A stretch of DNA of 64,000 nucleotides. It comes from Mytilinidion resinicola. Taxonomy: Eukaryota > Ascomycota > Dothideomycetes > Mytilinidiales > Mytilinidiaceae. Numbering within the stretch: position 1 is the first letter of the stretch; every line of letters starts with the position of its first letter. Of this stretch, positions 45,498 through 57,168 are shown piece after piece. The stretch spans positions 788,386-852,385 of the forward strand of contig NW_022985440.1 in NCBI RefSeq assembly GCF_010093595.1, in the 5' to 3' direction. The position numbers were made by a program, and so were the translations under genes. The notes under the pieces are model-generated. The model saw nothing but the letters and a program-made list of their open reading frames with translations, was not told the DNA's origin and did not search any database.

Positions 45498-46036
45498 CTA
45501 AGCCGCAATGGTAACCTCCACCTCGACACCGGCCTCGATGTTGATGATGATCTGCTTGACGACCTCGGTCGGCGCGTTGAGGTCGATGAGGCGCTTGTGG
45601 ACGCGCATCTCGTACGTGTCCCAGGTCTTGGAACCCTCACCGCAGGGCGTCTTGCGGGTGGTGACCTTGAGCTTCTTGGTTGGGAGGCGGACGGGGCCCT
45701 TGACGCGGAGGTCCTTGGTCTTGGCGCGGTCGATCAGCTCCTGGCAGACCTTCTCGAGCGACTTGACGTCTGTGGGCTGGGTGTTAGAGCGAGTGCATGT
45801 GTGAGGATGGTGGGGAAGCGGGGGGGTGGCGCACTCTTGGAGGTCAGGGTGATGCGGATCTTGTGGACCTTGGGGCCCTCGCCGAAGTCTGGGGATGGGT
45901 GTTAGTTTTGCGATTGTAAATTTCTATGTGAATTGGGTGCTACGGAGTGACGAGTTGCGATTGCGACTTCTGTGTGTGAGGTTGATGTCGTGGGATGGGG
46001 AAACGTACCCTTGTCGCCTTTTCCGTAGCTGGCCAT
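45498..46036 (-). CDS. RPS20: 40S ribosomal protein S20 (uS10)
   Basis: Three exons on the minus strand: 46036-46009, 45888-45835 and 45769-45498, giving 117 residues. The protein reads [20 protein letters not shown], then [60 protein letters not shown], and ends EVEVTIAA, an intact uS10 in the head of the 40S subunit. The first intron after codon 9 and the small 54-bp second exon are typical of fungal ribosomal protein genes. Lys6 and Lys9 lie in the flexible N-terminal tail, the region ubiquitinated on collided ribosomes in yeast and mammals. The gene is head-to-head with a Cue3-like gene. Confidence 0.96.
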
Positions 46037-46384
46037 GATGATTGATGGAGGGTTTGGGGTTGGTGGTTCTGTAGAGCGTGGAGAGCGTGAATTCCAGTCA
46101 AGACTCGGACGTAAGTCGCTGTTACGTGATGACCGGTACCGTGGGAGATTTAGCTGGCGGTTGAGGTTGGAGATATCGCGGGCGGGAGATTTTGGAGTTG
46201 TGGGCTCCAAAAATCTTGGCGGCACTAGATCGAATTGGATGCTAGCTTCCATAGAGAGTCATCCACACAGCTTCGTCTTGCTGTCTTACCTCACTGGCAA
46301 ACCTTCAGAAGCAAACGTACTGACTTGGCCCCTCTCTGTCCACATTTCATAGTCTATCACTCCTCTTCTTCTCCGGTATTTGGA
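46037..46384. promoter_or_regulatory. Bidirectional promoter of uS10 and Cue3-like gene
   Basis: 348 bp separate the two divergent start codons. The region contains purine/pyrimidine-biased leaders on both sides. No clear TATA box is seen. It must contain the signals for a very highly expressed ribosomal protein gene and a modest regulatory gene. Confidence 0.6.
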
Positions 46385-48470
46385 ATGGCGCCTCCACCTA
46401 TAGCTACTTTTCCTCCCGCGACCCTACGTCAAGAGCTGGCTCCCGAGGAATGGCAAGCGTGTCTGGATGCCTGGATATCTCTCGCACAAATTCATCTCCG
46501 TTTGTCAGACAGCGAATTTGTCAAGACTGCTGCAGATGAAGGCCCGTTAGTTTCTTTCCTCACCGCGTACTTCCAAGAAGTGTCTCATTCATCAGCCGAC
46601 GATTCAAGTCTTCAAGGATCGAAGGCTTCCTCGTTAAGAAAGTCATGTTTTCTCCTCACCCACAGGATACTCTCTGAAAGCTCTATACCTCCTCCACTTC
46701 TCGGTTGGCCATTCCTAACCAATTTATGTCAAGTGTTCCCACGAAGTAAAGGACTTCGCGAAATTCTCCAGAGTGTATGGAAGCGGAAAGGGGAAGCTCT
46801 GGAAACCGAGCTGCAGAAAATGAAGAACTCTATGACGGCAGCATTGGAATCATCTAGCCCAGAGGCAGCAGAGGAGGATATTGAGCGGCTCTGCCATCTG
46901 CTTCATGTTTCTCCAGACGCTGGAGAGTTATTCCTTACTGGGGCGGCCTTTCCAGATTCATTAAGTACAGCGTACAGCAAAGTTTCACAAGGCCTTCAGT
47001 CGAAGCTGGTTTTAGTGGCATATCTCTCAGTTCTGGGCACGTTAAAGAGTTCCAAGATGAACTACTCCCTGCTTTCTGATCATCTATACGCTCTGAAGAT
47101 CAGGGCTGAACAGGACCAGAAGGCAGGCAAGAAGCTTCTTCTAGCTGATCTAGTCACCAATACGCCCTTCCTAGTTCAAATTCGAGACACACTACCAAAC
47201 ACAGGTGCAAGAGCAAAGAATATTGCCGCCTCTCTTAGCGTCTTCCAGCAGTCCAGTCTTGCAAGACCAAAGAACCTGGTGCGAAGAAAGATTGATAAGG
47301 GCAAGGCACGCGCGGACGATCACGAGTATGCCGATGGCTCATTTGGAGCAATCCACGTGCATCGTATGAGCCTGGTTAGCCAGATCCAGGACCTGTTTCC
47401 TGAACTTGGCGCCGGCTTTGTGGTGAAACTATTAGACGAATACAAGGACGATGTGGAGCAAGTAACAGCACATCTACTAGATGATTCGCTTCCTGCCTAC
47501 CTCAATGAGGCAGACAGGACCGCGCAACTGTACGTAGTTCTAACTTAAGCAGTGGCTCTTTGGCAACTACATGCGACCAGCCTGCGGCCCAAATGGCCTT
47601 CTGCTTTGACAACTTTTCTTCATAAGCTAATGCTACTGCAGGAGTGATGATCACCAACCGAGGGAAGCTCACTTCACACCAGGTTCAACTCCTCCACCTC
47701 TACCCGAACGCCGCAATATATTCGACAATGACGAATTCGATAATTTGGCAGTTGATGCATCTCGTCTACACATTGGCCGCAAGAATGAGAAGCTTACTGC
47801 AGACGCCATTCTCTCCGATCGCAAGACCGCACCGAATAAGGCAGCTATTCTGTCTGCCCTCGCCGCATTCGACTCTGACGATGACGAGAGGGATGACACC
47901 TATGACGCTGAAGACGTTGGAGGCACCGTAGACACTACGATGCCAGGCAATGAGACCGATGTCAACGAGGACACACTCTTCAAAGCATACGCAGCCACCC
48001 CTGGCGTCTTCGGCCGCGACGCTGACACAAGACGAAGCAAGGCACGAGCAGCCCTGAAGAGCGAGACCGGTATGACGGATGAGGCAATCGAGGGTTGGTC
48101 TATTATGATCGGACGGGATCCGCGTCGCCTTCGGAGGCTGGAGATGAAGTTCTCCCACTTCTCTGGTCAGCAGCGCGAGCTACCCTCGACAGCATACAGA
48201 GCTAGTCCCGCCGACTCTGGTACCGAAGGCGAGAATACTGGAGACGGTGGTAGGGGAGGGAGAGGAGGTTTCCCAGGCAGAGGGCGCGGTCGAGGGCGTG
48301 GCCGTGGTGGACGAGGAGGCAGCGGTGGGGCAGGTGTAGCGGGCGCTTCGGACGACAAGAATACGCAGGCCGCGCGGCAGCATAAGGAGGCGAGCAAAGG
48401 ATCTCGTGCGAATCATAATCGACGCGACCAGCGAGCGAGAAAGATGGCTAGAGGTGGATTTCCTGGATAG
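46385..48470 (+). CDS. CUE3: CUE-domain protein, Cue3/ASCC2 homologue
   Basis: Two exons, 46385-47529 and 47642-48470, giving 657 residues. The N-terminal half (PATLRQELAPEEWQACLDAW, RSKGLREILQSVWKRKGEAL and following helices) is the conserved ASCC2-like helical region. A CUE ubiquitin-binding domain lies at about residues 328-370 (VSQIQDLFPELGAGFVVKLL, then DEYKDDVEQVTAHLLDDSLP), with the typical FP and LL positions. The C-terminal part is acidic and ends in an RGG-rich tail (GGRGGRGGFPGRGRGRGRGR) and a basic NHNRRDQRARKMARGG tail. In yeast, Cue3/Rqt3 is the ubiquitin-reading subunit of the RQT complex that splits collided ribosomes after uS10 ubiquitination; human ASCC2 does likewise. Role here is inferred from homology. 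Confidence 0.9.
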
Positions 48471-50768
48471 GCTTAATAATCGGATGGCACCGCTAGAAGC
48501 ATCCACGAATGATACTTTCAGTATCCTAGAGTCAAGTTCTTCTCGTCCTACCTCTGTCCTGTCTCGGAGAGTTGATCATTTGAGCGTCTGATGCCGCCCC
48601 TGGGAGTCCCCCAAAGGACTACCAATGATATAGGCAAGACGTGATATGTTGGAGCATGCAAATCGGACTCGGAGCTTACTCTTACTACCGACTAGTTTCC
48701 CTGAAACCACACCGCCCCCCCCCCCCCCCCAGAAGTCCACATGGAATATCCTCCATGACAGCATCATCCCGACCAGTCTCTCATATCGCCAGGGATACAA
48801 TACTTAAACACTAACCAATCAATACACCAACCCTAGCCACTACCGACCCTTACCTTTCCCTACCCATCCCATCCACCACGTCAACCCTTCCAACCCAATG
48901 CCCCCCAATCACTCTGCATCCGCATTCCGCACCACCCCTTCCAAGCCCCCCCATGTGCCGTTACACCCAACGTTCTCGGCTCTGACCACACTCGCATAAG
49001 TGGGTCTCCCCCCCCGGACCCCCTGGCTGGGGCTGCCCGCTTACCCCCGTCCTCGCTTCACCCCGGCAAGCACCAACCCTTTTTTTTTTTTCTCGAAGCA
49101 TGCTCGATGCGGCAATTTGGAGCGAGGAGTCTGATCGCTTTCTCACACCCTTGCCCCACAGACAGGCCAACAAAACCCCCCATTGGTTTTCTGTTCTGTC
49201 CATGAGAAGAGGGGGGGATGGGGGGGTGGGGTAGGTAGGGATTTTCTGACGAGTTGGAAAGCTTGCAGCATCGTCGTCGCGCGCGCGTTGGAATTGCAAT
49301 ATTGCCAGGGCCGGCTCTCGACGTTCCGACGCGAGAGGGCTTGCGGGTATGTAGGGGAGGGGAGGGGGGAGCGAGCGATTGTGCATATTGTATGAGAATT
49401 TGATGATGCGAGAGGTGGGGCTGTTTTCTGGTGGTGGGCGCTGCGCGGAAGAGGCTCCGGGGGGGGGAGGGGGTGCGGCCAGCCCTATTAGGAGCGATGC
49501 CGGTGCGGCATGGGGATGTGCCGCTGCTACATATCGATGGGTGTGTTGCTGGCTGTGCTGCGTTGGAAGATACATCCTGTGGGCATGTGATATGTGATGA
49601 TTCTTTAGGGGTATATCTCCATGGGTGAGGCCGTTTGAGAGAGGGGTTGAGGGATTTGGGGAGGAGAAAGGAAAGCCACGTTTGTGGTTGTACGGGGGAT
49701 GTCGGCGGTGAGGGAGGGAGGATATACTGTAGAACTCGCCGGCTCTTTGGTTGTGAGGTGGGTCGGTCGGGGATAGGGCTCTCAATTCCCATGTTTCTAT
49801 TCGAGTTCGTAATGGGACTACGCTTTGAGATTGGGGATATGACCAGAACTCGCACTGCCTAGCTGTGTCTACAACACACAACCTATCTACCAAAAACCTA
49901 GCTCCTTAAGGTAGAGCCAAGAAGCGTAACAAACATACGTCTTCTTAGGTAGAAAGCTCAAACTCGCTCAAATCGCAATAGCGACCCAATCACACCCTGT
50001 AAAGAGCAAGCCTCAAAGATCCTCGCAAACCTATACCAAAGGACAAACCCTACCACCAACACATCTCACCGCTCAGAACTCACCCCCTTCCCCCCCCAAA
50101 ACCCGTCCCGAAAGCGTACATCTGCAGGCTCCCATTCCGACCCCCAGAAGTAGATAATTACTACAACGAGCGACAACAAACTCAGCTCAACTCGAACCCT
50201 GCATGCTGACACCATCTGCATCCGTCTTTTCCGGATTGTTCAGAATTCGGGACTGAGTAACAGGGGTGATCTGTGCTGTGATCGGCCATGTGATCGGCGC
50301 AGTGGCGGAGATATGGGTGCAGTGTCGCCGAAGAGGAGGGGGCACTGGACGGGTTGTGCTGGGGATACTCTTTGGGCCCCAGAAGGTCGAGTCGTAAGTA
50401 GGCGGTGAAAAAGGAAGCGGAAAGTGCGAAATGAGAGTCTTTGCTCTCAGGTCTCGAGGAAGCCTGGTATCTGCGAATAGAGATATCGATATTTCATGTA
50501 TTGTAAACGCTAGACGAAGTGAAACGAAAAGGGATATCCTCCATAGTGTGTATACCCACGCGCCTGCCCTATGATAATGCCCGCTTGATGAGAGAAAGAA
50601 GAGACGCCACTGATGCCCTGCCCTATCTACCAGATCATCGAAGGGAACCCATCATCTTCGCTTGAAATGTTTGGCAATCTTGAAGATATGTGATAAGAAG
50701 AAGGATTTTGAAGTCACTGTAAGCTTTCGCACCTGTCGAGAAGCTACAGCTTTTCTTCGTAGGCTCCC
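48471..50768. other. Intergenic region with homopolymer and purine/pyrimidine-skewed DNA
   Basis: Contains a C16 run at 48715-48730, a T-run near 49078-49091 and G-rich tracts around 49200-49480 that give long Pro/Arg-rich chance frames on the minus strand (48961-49893). No gene, splice structure or RNA is supported. Confidence 0.5.
48715..48730. repeat. C16 homopolymer
   Basis: Sixteen consecutive C in the 3' flank of the Cue3-like gene, equal in length to the run in the ArgRS intron. Confidence 0.9.
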
Positions 50769-51925
50769 TTACAATTGCGAAAGCTGGCTTAGAGCCCATG
50801 TCAATGAGCCTCTGGCATCTAGCTCCCCGCTTGCGTAGTTCGGGCGGTAATGATGCTCCACCACCGCTACAAGGGACCGGTAGACTGTATATCTGCACAT
50901 CTAGTTAGCAAGTCTCTCTGAAGCCTGGTTCGTCCACTCCCTCAACCGGAACAGGCACGTGAATAACTAGGAAATCAAACTCACAGAAGCTGCCTTATCC
51001 TCGCCTTCCCGACAGGACTTGGACACTCTCCATACCCCTCAAAAAACGCATCACTCGCATTCACAAACACAGCCGCGAGCATCGGATCGCCCCATACGGC
51101 ATTAGAAAACCCCACAACCCCCGATACCTGCTTCGTCCGGTCGTCGACCAACACGTTCTCCGGAATCCCCACGTCGAGCGGTACGAGGCGCGCTTCCGTG
51201 ACCTCGTCGAGCAGCCGTCCGTGCCGCGCCATACTCTGGCGGATGCTATCGTACGGCACACTGACGACCATGTCCTCGGCGTCGCGGAGGGCGGCTTCGA
51301 GCAGGTAGAGGAAGGCTTGCCGCCAGGAAGTGCTGCCCGTGCCGGCAAAAACGCGGTGGGCGAGACCGAAGCTGTCGGCTGCAAGCGAGGTGATGGAGCG
51401 GACGTAGGCGCCAATCGTGCGATCGACGGTGCGGCGTTCGCTGGCTGTGAGACGCGACGACAAGTCCGAGAGGCGAGTGCCGGGGACGCACTGGAGAAGG
51501 AGATGCGGAGAGCCTAGGGCACGGCCCTGCGGGTCGTGGTCGATGCATTCGGGGGACCGGAGTTGGGTGTTGCTGCTGAGGGCGTCGAGGACCTTGGCTT
51601 CGCCTTGTAGAGTGCGCTGTTCGTGGCGGAGGAGGCGGGTGTTGAAGAGGGGAGGGCACTTCAGGAATAAGGAGCTGCCGTCTGTGATTCTCAGGAGGTA
51701 GACTTGATGGAGACGGCTTGGCATGCGCTCGATCTGGAGGATAGAGAGTCTCTGGGAGCGGAAAACGGAGCGAACGAGCTTTTGAATGTTGGAAAAGTCT
51801 GGCGAGTGATTTGCACTAGATAGAGGGGTTCGCGAACGTGCAGAGTTCTCATAACGTCCATGGCTCATGGTAACAATGGGGTAAGGGGAGACATCGAGCG
51901 GAGGGATGTGCATCTTGAGGGACAT
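50769..51925 (-). CDS. Aminoglycoside phosphotransferase-fold protein, probable pseudokinase
   Basis: Two exons on the minus strand, 51925-50985 and 50892-50769, giving 354 residues (later in-frame Mets at 51913 and 51868 are possible starts). The N-lobe has SSLFLKCPP with the likely ATP-site Lys, and HEQRTLQGEAKVLDAL the helix with the paired Glu. HLLLQCVPGTRLSDL is the hinge region. The catalytic loop, usually HxDxxxxN, reads LVPLDVGIPENVLVD: Asp and Asn are kept but the His is lost. The following metal-binding Asp (normally IIDW/IIDF) is replaced, reading GVVGFSNAVWGDP. Phosphotransfer is therefore doubtful. The last exon, TVYRSLVAVVEHHYRPNYAS, completes the C-lobe. It is a fungal branch of the APH superfamily; substrate unknown. 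It does not indicate drug resistance. Confidence 0.85.
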
Positions 51926-53082
51926 GCAGAGAGACAGACGGAGAGCATGGGAGAAATGGACGCGGTATGCAAGCTTAACAGAGAGTATATTATCTTACGG
52001 TCCCAGGATACTCAGGATGAACAGCAGGGGGTGCAGACATCGTGCTGTTCCGGGCCTGGGGGTCAGTTATTGCCGGCCTGGGGGCCTTGATTAGCAGCTC
52101 GCAGGCAGTGAGGGAGATTTCGCAGAGGCACGCGGCGCATGAGTAGGCGAGCGTGAGCTGGCAGTCGGAGCAGGGCTGGGCGCTGTATAGCGACCTCCGT
52201 AGCGAAATGGCAGCTCTTGCAGCGGGCATGCTGCCACTTAGGCACCGATGGCTGCCGCCAGGGCTGACGGGCAGTCTCCAGGCGCTGCTGGGCATGGCGA
52301 GGGCATCATGGCCCGACGCCACAGCGTCAGAGGTCGGCGCGGTGAGCAGTGAGCACGGCACGGCGTCGCAGAAGAATTCAAATCACGGGCGTGGCGGGGC
52401 GTGTGGAGAGCGGCGCGCGCAACTGAGTGGTGGTGGTTGGGGATGGAGGCGAGAGAGCGGCGTCGTCAACGCGTCTCGTCTACTATCGCCCCAAGAGATC
52501 TAGTGCATCTTGCGGCTGGCGGCTGTGATTGGCGCTGCCGTGGGCGCCAGAAGCTGGGCTTGCCTGCTCGCTTTCTGGAACGCATCGACGGCATCCACAC
52601 GACTGTCGCGCGACGCTCAAGGCGAGCACCGCCGATGGCACATCGCGATGGCACCTCGCGGCCGCAAAACCCTGCCGCGCCCACGCGCCGAATGCTGCCG
52701 GCGGGCGAGTGCCATGCCGCTGCGCTGCTGGTCCTGATCTCCGCAAGGGGCGCGGCCAGGGTGAGCGAGGACGTCCAGCAGTCCCCTCAACACCACGCCC
52801 GCATCGTCACCAGCCCCGAAGCCGCCAGCGCCCCCTGGCGAGCCGGCCCGCTGGAGACGAACTTGTGGGCCCCACGCCGTCGCTCACGCCGCTGCTCCGG
52901 GCCTGTGCACCCACGTCCATCGAGTCTGTGCAACGTGCTGGGCGTCTGAGCGCGGTCCGAGTATTTATATCAACGCCCTACTTCTATCCAACCTGCCCTC
53001 GACCAATGCCATGTCTCTGCCCACCAGGCCGCCAACGTCAGCAGTCGAGGGCCTGGGGCCTGCTCGTCTCGGACATGGCTGC
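51926..53082. other. Intergenic region, no supported gene
   Basis: Holds the promoter of the APH-like gene and the 3' flank of TAN1. GC-rich parts give overlapping Arg/Ala-rich frames on both strands without family resemblance. Confidence 0.5.
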
Positions 53083-54317
53083 TCATTCGGATTGCTTCTT
53101 GCCCGTGGGCTCGTATATCTCTGCGATATTGTATCGCTTGAGCTGCTCGTAATCGCTACCGACGACGCTCATTCCGCACACATTCTGCAACTGTCGTGAG
53201 CCTGCGTCTGTCTGTGACACCGAGTCGTCCCGACCCACGCCAAAGCCGCGTCAGTGTGCATGTGAGAGTGCGCTTACCTGGTATACCTCGACCAATATTG
53301 TCACGTCCGGACTGCTCAGGTCGACCGGATGACCTGGCCCCACCGCCTCTGCCACCCGCTTGATGAGCGCGAGCCGATCTGTTTTGTTGTTGCGCAGAGT
53401 CGGCCGAATTGCGAACTGATAGACGTCCAGTCAGCGCCGTTAAGGTTCAGCCACGTCTTGAGTCCGCATGACCCCACATAAACTCGGCAAAAAGACGCTT
53501 CCACTCACCTTTTTCGATCGAGCGCCCGGCGTGTGGAAATGTGGCTTGAGCACTTCCGCAGCGATCTCGTCAATGCCCTTTTCCGTCGCCTTTCCTATGG
53601 CCGTCATTGGCGTAAGTCGTCTAATGAACCGAGTCTGCTTTTGCCCCGCGCGATTTGCAGCATCCTCGCAGATGGCATGGACGAATGAGACTGGCTCGAT
53701 AGGGGGACGTGTTTTGAAAAAGACAACTACCCATTCAGTCAGTCGACCCGCACATCGGAACGCGGCTGAGCAAAACGCACGGCATTCCGTCTCGATTCTG
53801 ATTTGCGTGAACAGCGGCTCCGCCGATGGCTTTCGGATCGCTTCAAGCTCTTGCTGGATCTCAGCTTCGATGTCTGCCTCGCCGTCCTCGGCATCGCCGC
53901 TCTCAGCTGCTGCCGCTTCGTAGAGCTTCGCCGCATACTGGATAGCGTCAGTAGTTGTACACAGGCGTGCTGAAATGTGCCGCAACAAGGTCGATCCAAG
54001 TACCTCTTCGAACAGATCCCGACACTCTGCTGCGCATTTGCTTTGCTTTTTCATGTCACAAGTGACCCAAATGCCAACGTCGCCTGGTTCGATGCCTCGA
54101 CTGGACATCCCCTCTTTTCGTGGCGTGCGCCATTGCTTTTTGTCCTGGACGTCTGGTTAGCGGGCAGAGCACTAGGGCTGCAAATCGAGAAGCTGTTGGG
54201 GCCAAGGCTGAGCCATGGCTTTCACCATCGGGAGAGACGTACTCTAGCTCTCTTGTTGCCAGCTGAATTCTCCGAGCCTGGAGCCGCCTTTCGTTTCTTT
54301 GACGAGGTGTCGGCCAT
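53083..54317 (-). CDS. TAN1: tRNA acetyltransferase subunit TAN1 (THUMP-domain protein)
   Basis: Four exons on the minus strand: 54317-54243, 54144-53509, 53415-53278 and 53184-53083, giving 316 residues. Yeast Tan1 works with the acetyltransferase Kre33/NAT10 to make N4-acetylcytidine at position 12 of tRNA-Ser and tRNA-Leu. Exon 1 is a basic, probably nuclear-localising N-terminus, MADTSSKKRKAAPGSENSAG. The family start is RGIEPGDVGIWVTCDMKKQS. The THUMP domain covers about residues 150-300: FFKTRPPIEPVSFVHAICED, RFIRRLTPMTAIGKATEKGI, FAIRPTLRNNKTDRLALIKR, VDLSSPDVTILVEVY and NVCGMSVVGSDYEQLKRYNI. All joins are phase 0 with good GT-AG sites. An acidic insertion (ESGDAEDGEADIEAE) is loop-like and not alarming. 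Confidence 0.93.
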
Positions 54318-55048
54318 GGCGCAATCGCTATTTTCTTTGACGAGTAGTCGTCCGTGGTGGGGTCGGTTGCACCTGTAAGAAAAGGGAATGGAGGTTGGGT
54401 GGACTTGGTGATCACAGGGTAGGTACGCTAGACGAAATTGCCAAGATGCAAAAATACCCAAGGAAAGAAAGACTTGGCGTGACTTGAGCTTCAAAATGCC
54501 AAGAGACAAAATTCCTTTCTGCATCAGATTCAACACTTTCGAAGCTTGATTCACGCGGAGCCCTGCCTATCTAGGCAATTGTTGTGTCTTGGTGCTTATG
54601 TGTACCTGAGTGGTAGATTGTGTGCTAATACTTCAAAGGTTCAAAAAGATACAACCCCCAAGATACATGTTTCTCGATTCGCTAGGACGTGATATTGACC
54701 TCAAGACCATAAATGAAGTCATTTGTATCTACAGTATCACGCATTACGAAATGTTGATTTGATTGTTTAAGTTCAGGCTATCAAATCGAGCTACTAAGCT
54801 AAGCGCCCATCGCTAGCCTATTGAAGGTTTCCAAGCCTGGTATTGTAACCTTGGAAGGGCCCGTCCTACGCAGATGCACTCTGAGAAATGTAAAGCTCCT
54901 TTTTGACCAATTCCACGTTAAGGGAATCCAGAAAAGTTTCAAGAAGGAAGTCTTGAATCAAATCACCACCATGTCTTAATTCCAAGTTTTGGCCCACCGT
55001 GATCGAAAACTCAGTGTGTTGAAGGTCTTCGTCTAGCTCCACCGATGA
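54318..55048. other. Intergenic region, no supported gene
   Basis: AT-richer sequence between the TAN1 start and the carrier 3' end. Open frames are short and show no family resemblance. Confidence 0.5.
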
Positions 55049-56419
55049 TCAATTCAGCAATCGCATCGTGAACTCGACCCTACAGATTACGAGTCAGTAA
55101 ACAATAGCATTTCAAAAGTCGCACCGAACGTCTACTCCTGGCCACATGCCACATACCGAAGAAATGGAATTTGGAAACACTTACACAGCAAATGTCCCCG
55201 CGCTGACAGGCATAGCCCTCAACAACGTAGGCCCGATTCCCTTCCAGAAACCCCTCATCCCCTCTTGCGCCCACGTCTGCCCAAAGCAATCCCGCATGCT
55301 CTTGAACTTCATCCCAGACCCGAACCCGTCACTCTGCATCTTGCTCTTGACAACATCGAAAGGATAACTCGCAATCCAGAGCATCTCTCCAGCTAGACCA
55401 CCGTACAGCGCCACCTTAGGTGTGCTGATCTCTTCACGCTTGATTGAGTTCCGCTTTGCATCCGCGTTCATCAGGTACTCGAACGTCAGGAACCAGAAGC
55501 CATAGGCCTGCGCTTCACGAATGATAGTGACGGCTTCACCACGGTAGAGACCACGCAAGACGCCCTCGTGCGCGGAAAGCTTACGGACGCAGTCGAGAGG
55601 GCCGCTGTAGAGACGCGCGGCTCCGTGGGGTTGGGTTTGTAGGCGGATACGCACGTGCTCTATCGGGCCAGAGATGACGGAATTGGCCACACCGGCAAAG
55701 GCACCGGCAGCGTAGTACTGGCCGTACGAGAGCGTAGGCGAGATGAGGGGTGAGGTAGACGCATTGTGGGTTTCGAAGGCACGACGGGCCCAGTGGAAGG
55801 CGCCGAATTGGACGGAGACCTTTTCTCGGCGTTAGAGTGAGATGGAATGTTTGAGGGCATGTTTCAATAGTTTTGATCGCCTGAGATGGGCAACGCAGGA
55901 TTCAACTTTGTGAGGAGTGCATTAAGAGGGCGGCTTCAATGTAGAGGAGAACTTACGCAAGCACCAATACCTAGTAGGGGCGTCAAAGTTCCCTTGTAGA
56001 ATGCTAATGGACCCTCGCTCTTGTAGATCTTGCTAGCACAGTCATATGCACCGGAGTACTGTGTGGTGGTTTGCAGTCGAACCTTGACAATGTCTTCAAT
56101 CAAGACTGGTTAGCTACAAACAGCTTTTCTGTGATCTGTTGGGACATGGATGGTTTCGTAAACATACCAAAAGGTTGACCTATGATTGTAAATTAGTACC
56201 AATGACATAGTTTGAAGATGATGAAATAGACTGATGTAAGAAGGATCTAAAAGCGGAAAACGAAGCGAGACTGATCAGAAGACACCCTTGTACGGAAAGC
56301 ACGAAAATGGTCAACTTACCTAGCAAGACCTGTGCAACACCTCCAGCAGCGCCGGAACCCAAGTCCTTGAATGTCCGAGCGAGGCCCCCACCCTCGAGTT
56401 CGGCCTCAGCAGCAGCCAT
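55049..56419 (-). CDS. Mitochondrial carrier protein (SLC25 family, Ymc1/carnitine-carrier-like)
   Basis: Five exons on the minus strand: 56419-56320, 56179-56168 (a 12-nt microexon), 56093-55957, 55819-55185 and 55079-55049, giving 304 residues, the standard carrier size. Three tandem repeats each carry the Px[D/E]xx[K/R] signature: [13 protein letters not shown] after helix 1, [11 protein letters not shown] after helix 3 and [13 protein letters not shown] after helix 5. [14 protein letters not shown] is the first helix and [16 protein letters not shown] the last. Located in the inner mitochondrial membrane. Sequence around the first repeat resembles fungal Ymc1/Ymc2 and carnitine/ornithine-type carriers, so an amino-acid or acyl-related substrate is likely, but it cannot be fixed from motifs alone. 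The microexon encodes the GQPF of the first signature, so missing it would break the frame. Confidence 0.93.
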
Positions 56420-57168
56420 TGCACTCAATGGCAAATGGGAAACCCTCAAGCCAGTAATTGGCTCTCTATGTCTACGTTATCGAATCGTTAACATCTGTGG
56501 TCTGACTTGGGGGTGCCGAGTGCATGGACAAAGATGTTCCAGTTTTCTTTGGCTGACGTGCTTGATGCCAAGGCTCTACTTAGTCATCAGCCACGTGAAT
56601 GGACACTGGAGAGGACAGGACAAACTAGGGCAGAGATGAAGCGAGACTATAAAGACTCTCCAAGGCCCAGTACCTGTGAGATTCTAAATGCATGTGGTTG
56701 GTTGCATAGTCTGCCGCTCGAACTTGCATTCGCCGGTTCTTACTTGTCGGACTTCAGGCAGACAGAGACAGAAGGTTCTCGCTCCTCGGACTTCAGGCTG
56801 ACAATGAGTGCTTCCTGATCATGTTTGTCCTTATTATAGATATGACTTTAAGGCAGTGGTTACAGAAGAGAAAACAGCCGGATCCAGACAATACAATATT
56901 TACAATGCGTCCATATCTCATCCCAAGACAGCCAGCTCCACCCACCTCCTCATCCCCGAAGATACTCGTACATAAGAAAGCCCAGGTGAAGGACATGTGG
57001 AGGTGTGGAATCCAGCCTCAGAGACCTAGCGTCGCCGACGTTTTCCTCCTCAAGATACTCGTACAGAATATGTTCCAGATAGAAGATATCTGGTTGTATG
57101 AAACAAAGCGATGCGTCTTTACATTATAGCACAATCTTACAGCTCCTGCTCCTCCTCTTCACTAGCGT
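56420..57168. other. Intergenic region, no supported gene
   Basis: Promoter of the mitochondrial carrier and 3' flank of the Ras-like gene. A 24-bp TTCTTACTTGTCGGACTTCAGG / TCTCGCTCCTCGGACTTCAGG near-duplication at about 56738-56799 is the only visible structure. Confidence 0.45.

Noticed and set aside
48961..49893. 310-codon minus-strand open frame
   Set aside because: Pro/Ser/Arg-biased translation of pyrimidine-rich DNA with poly-C and poly-T tracts, no domain, no conserved start, and another overlapping frame of similar length.
50769..51925. Aminoglycoside resistance gene
   Set aside because: The fold is APH-like, but catalytic residues are missing and such proteins are common in fungi; there is no support for antibiotic modification.
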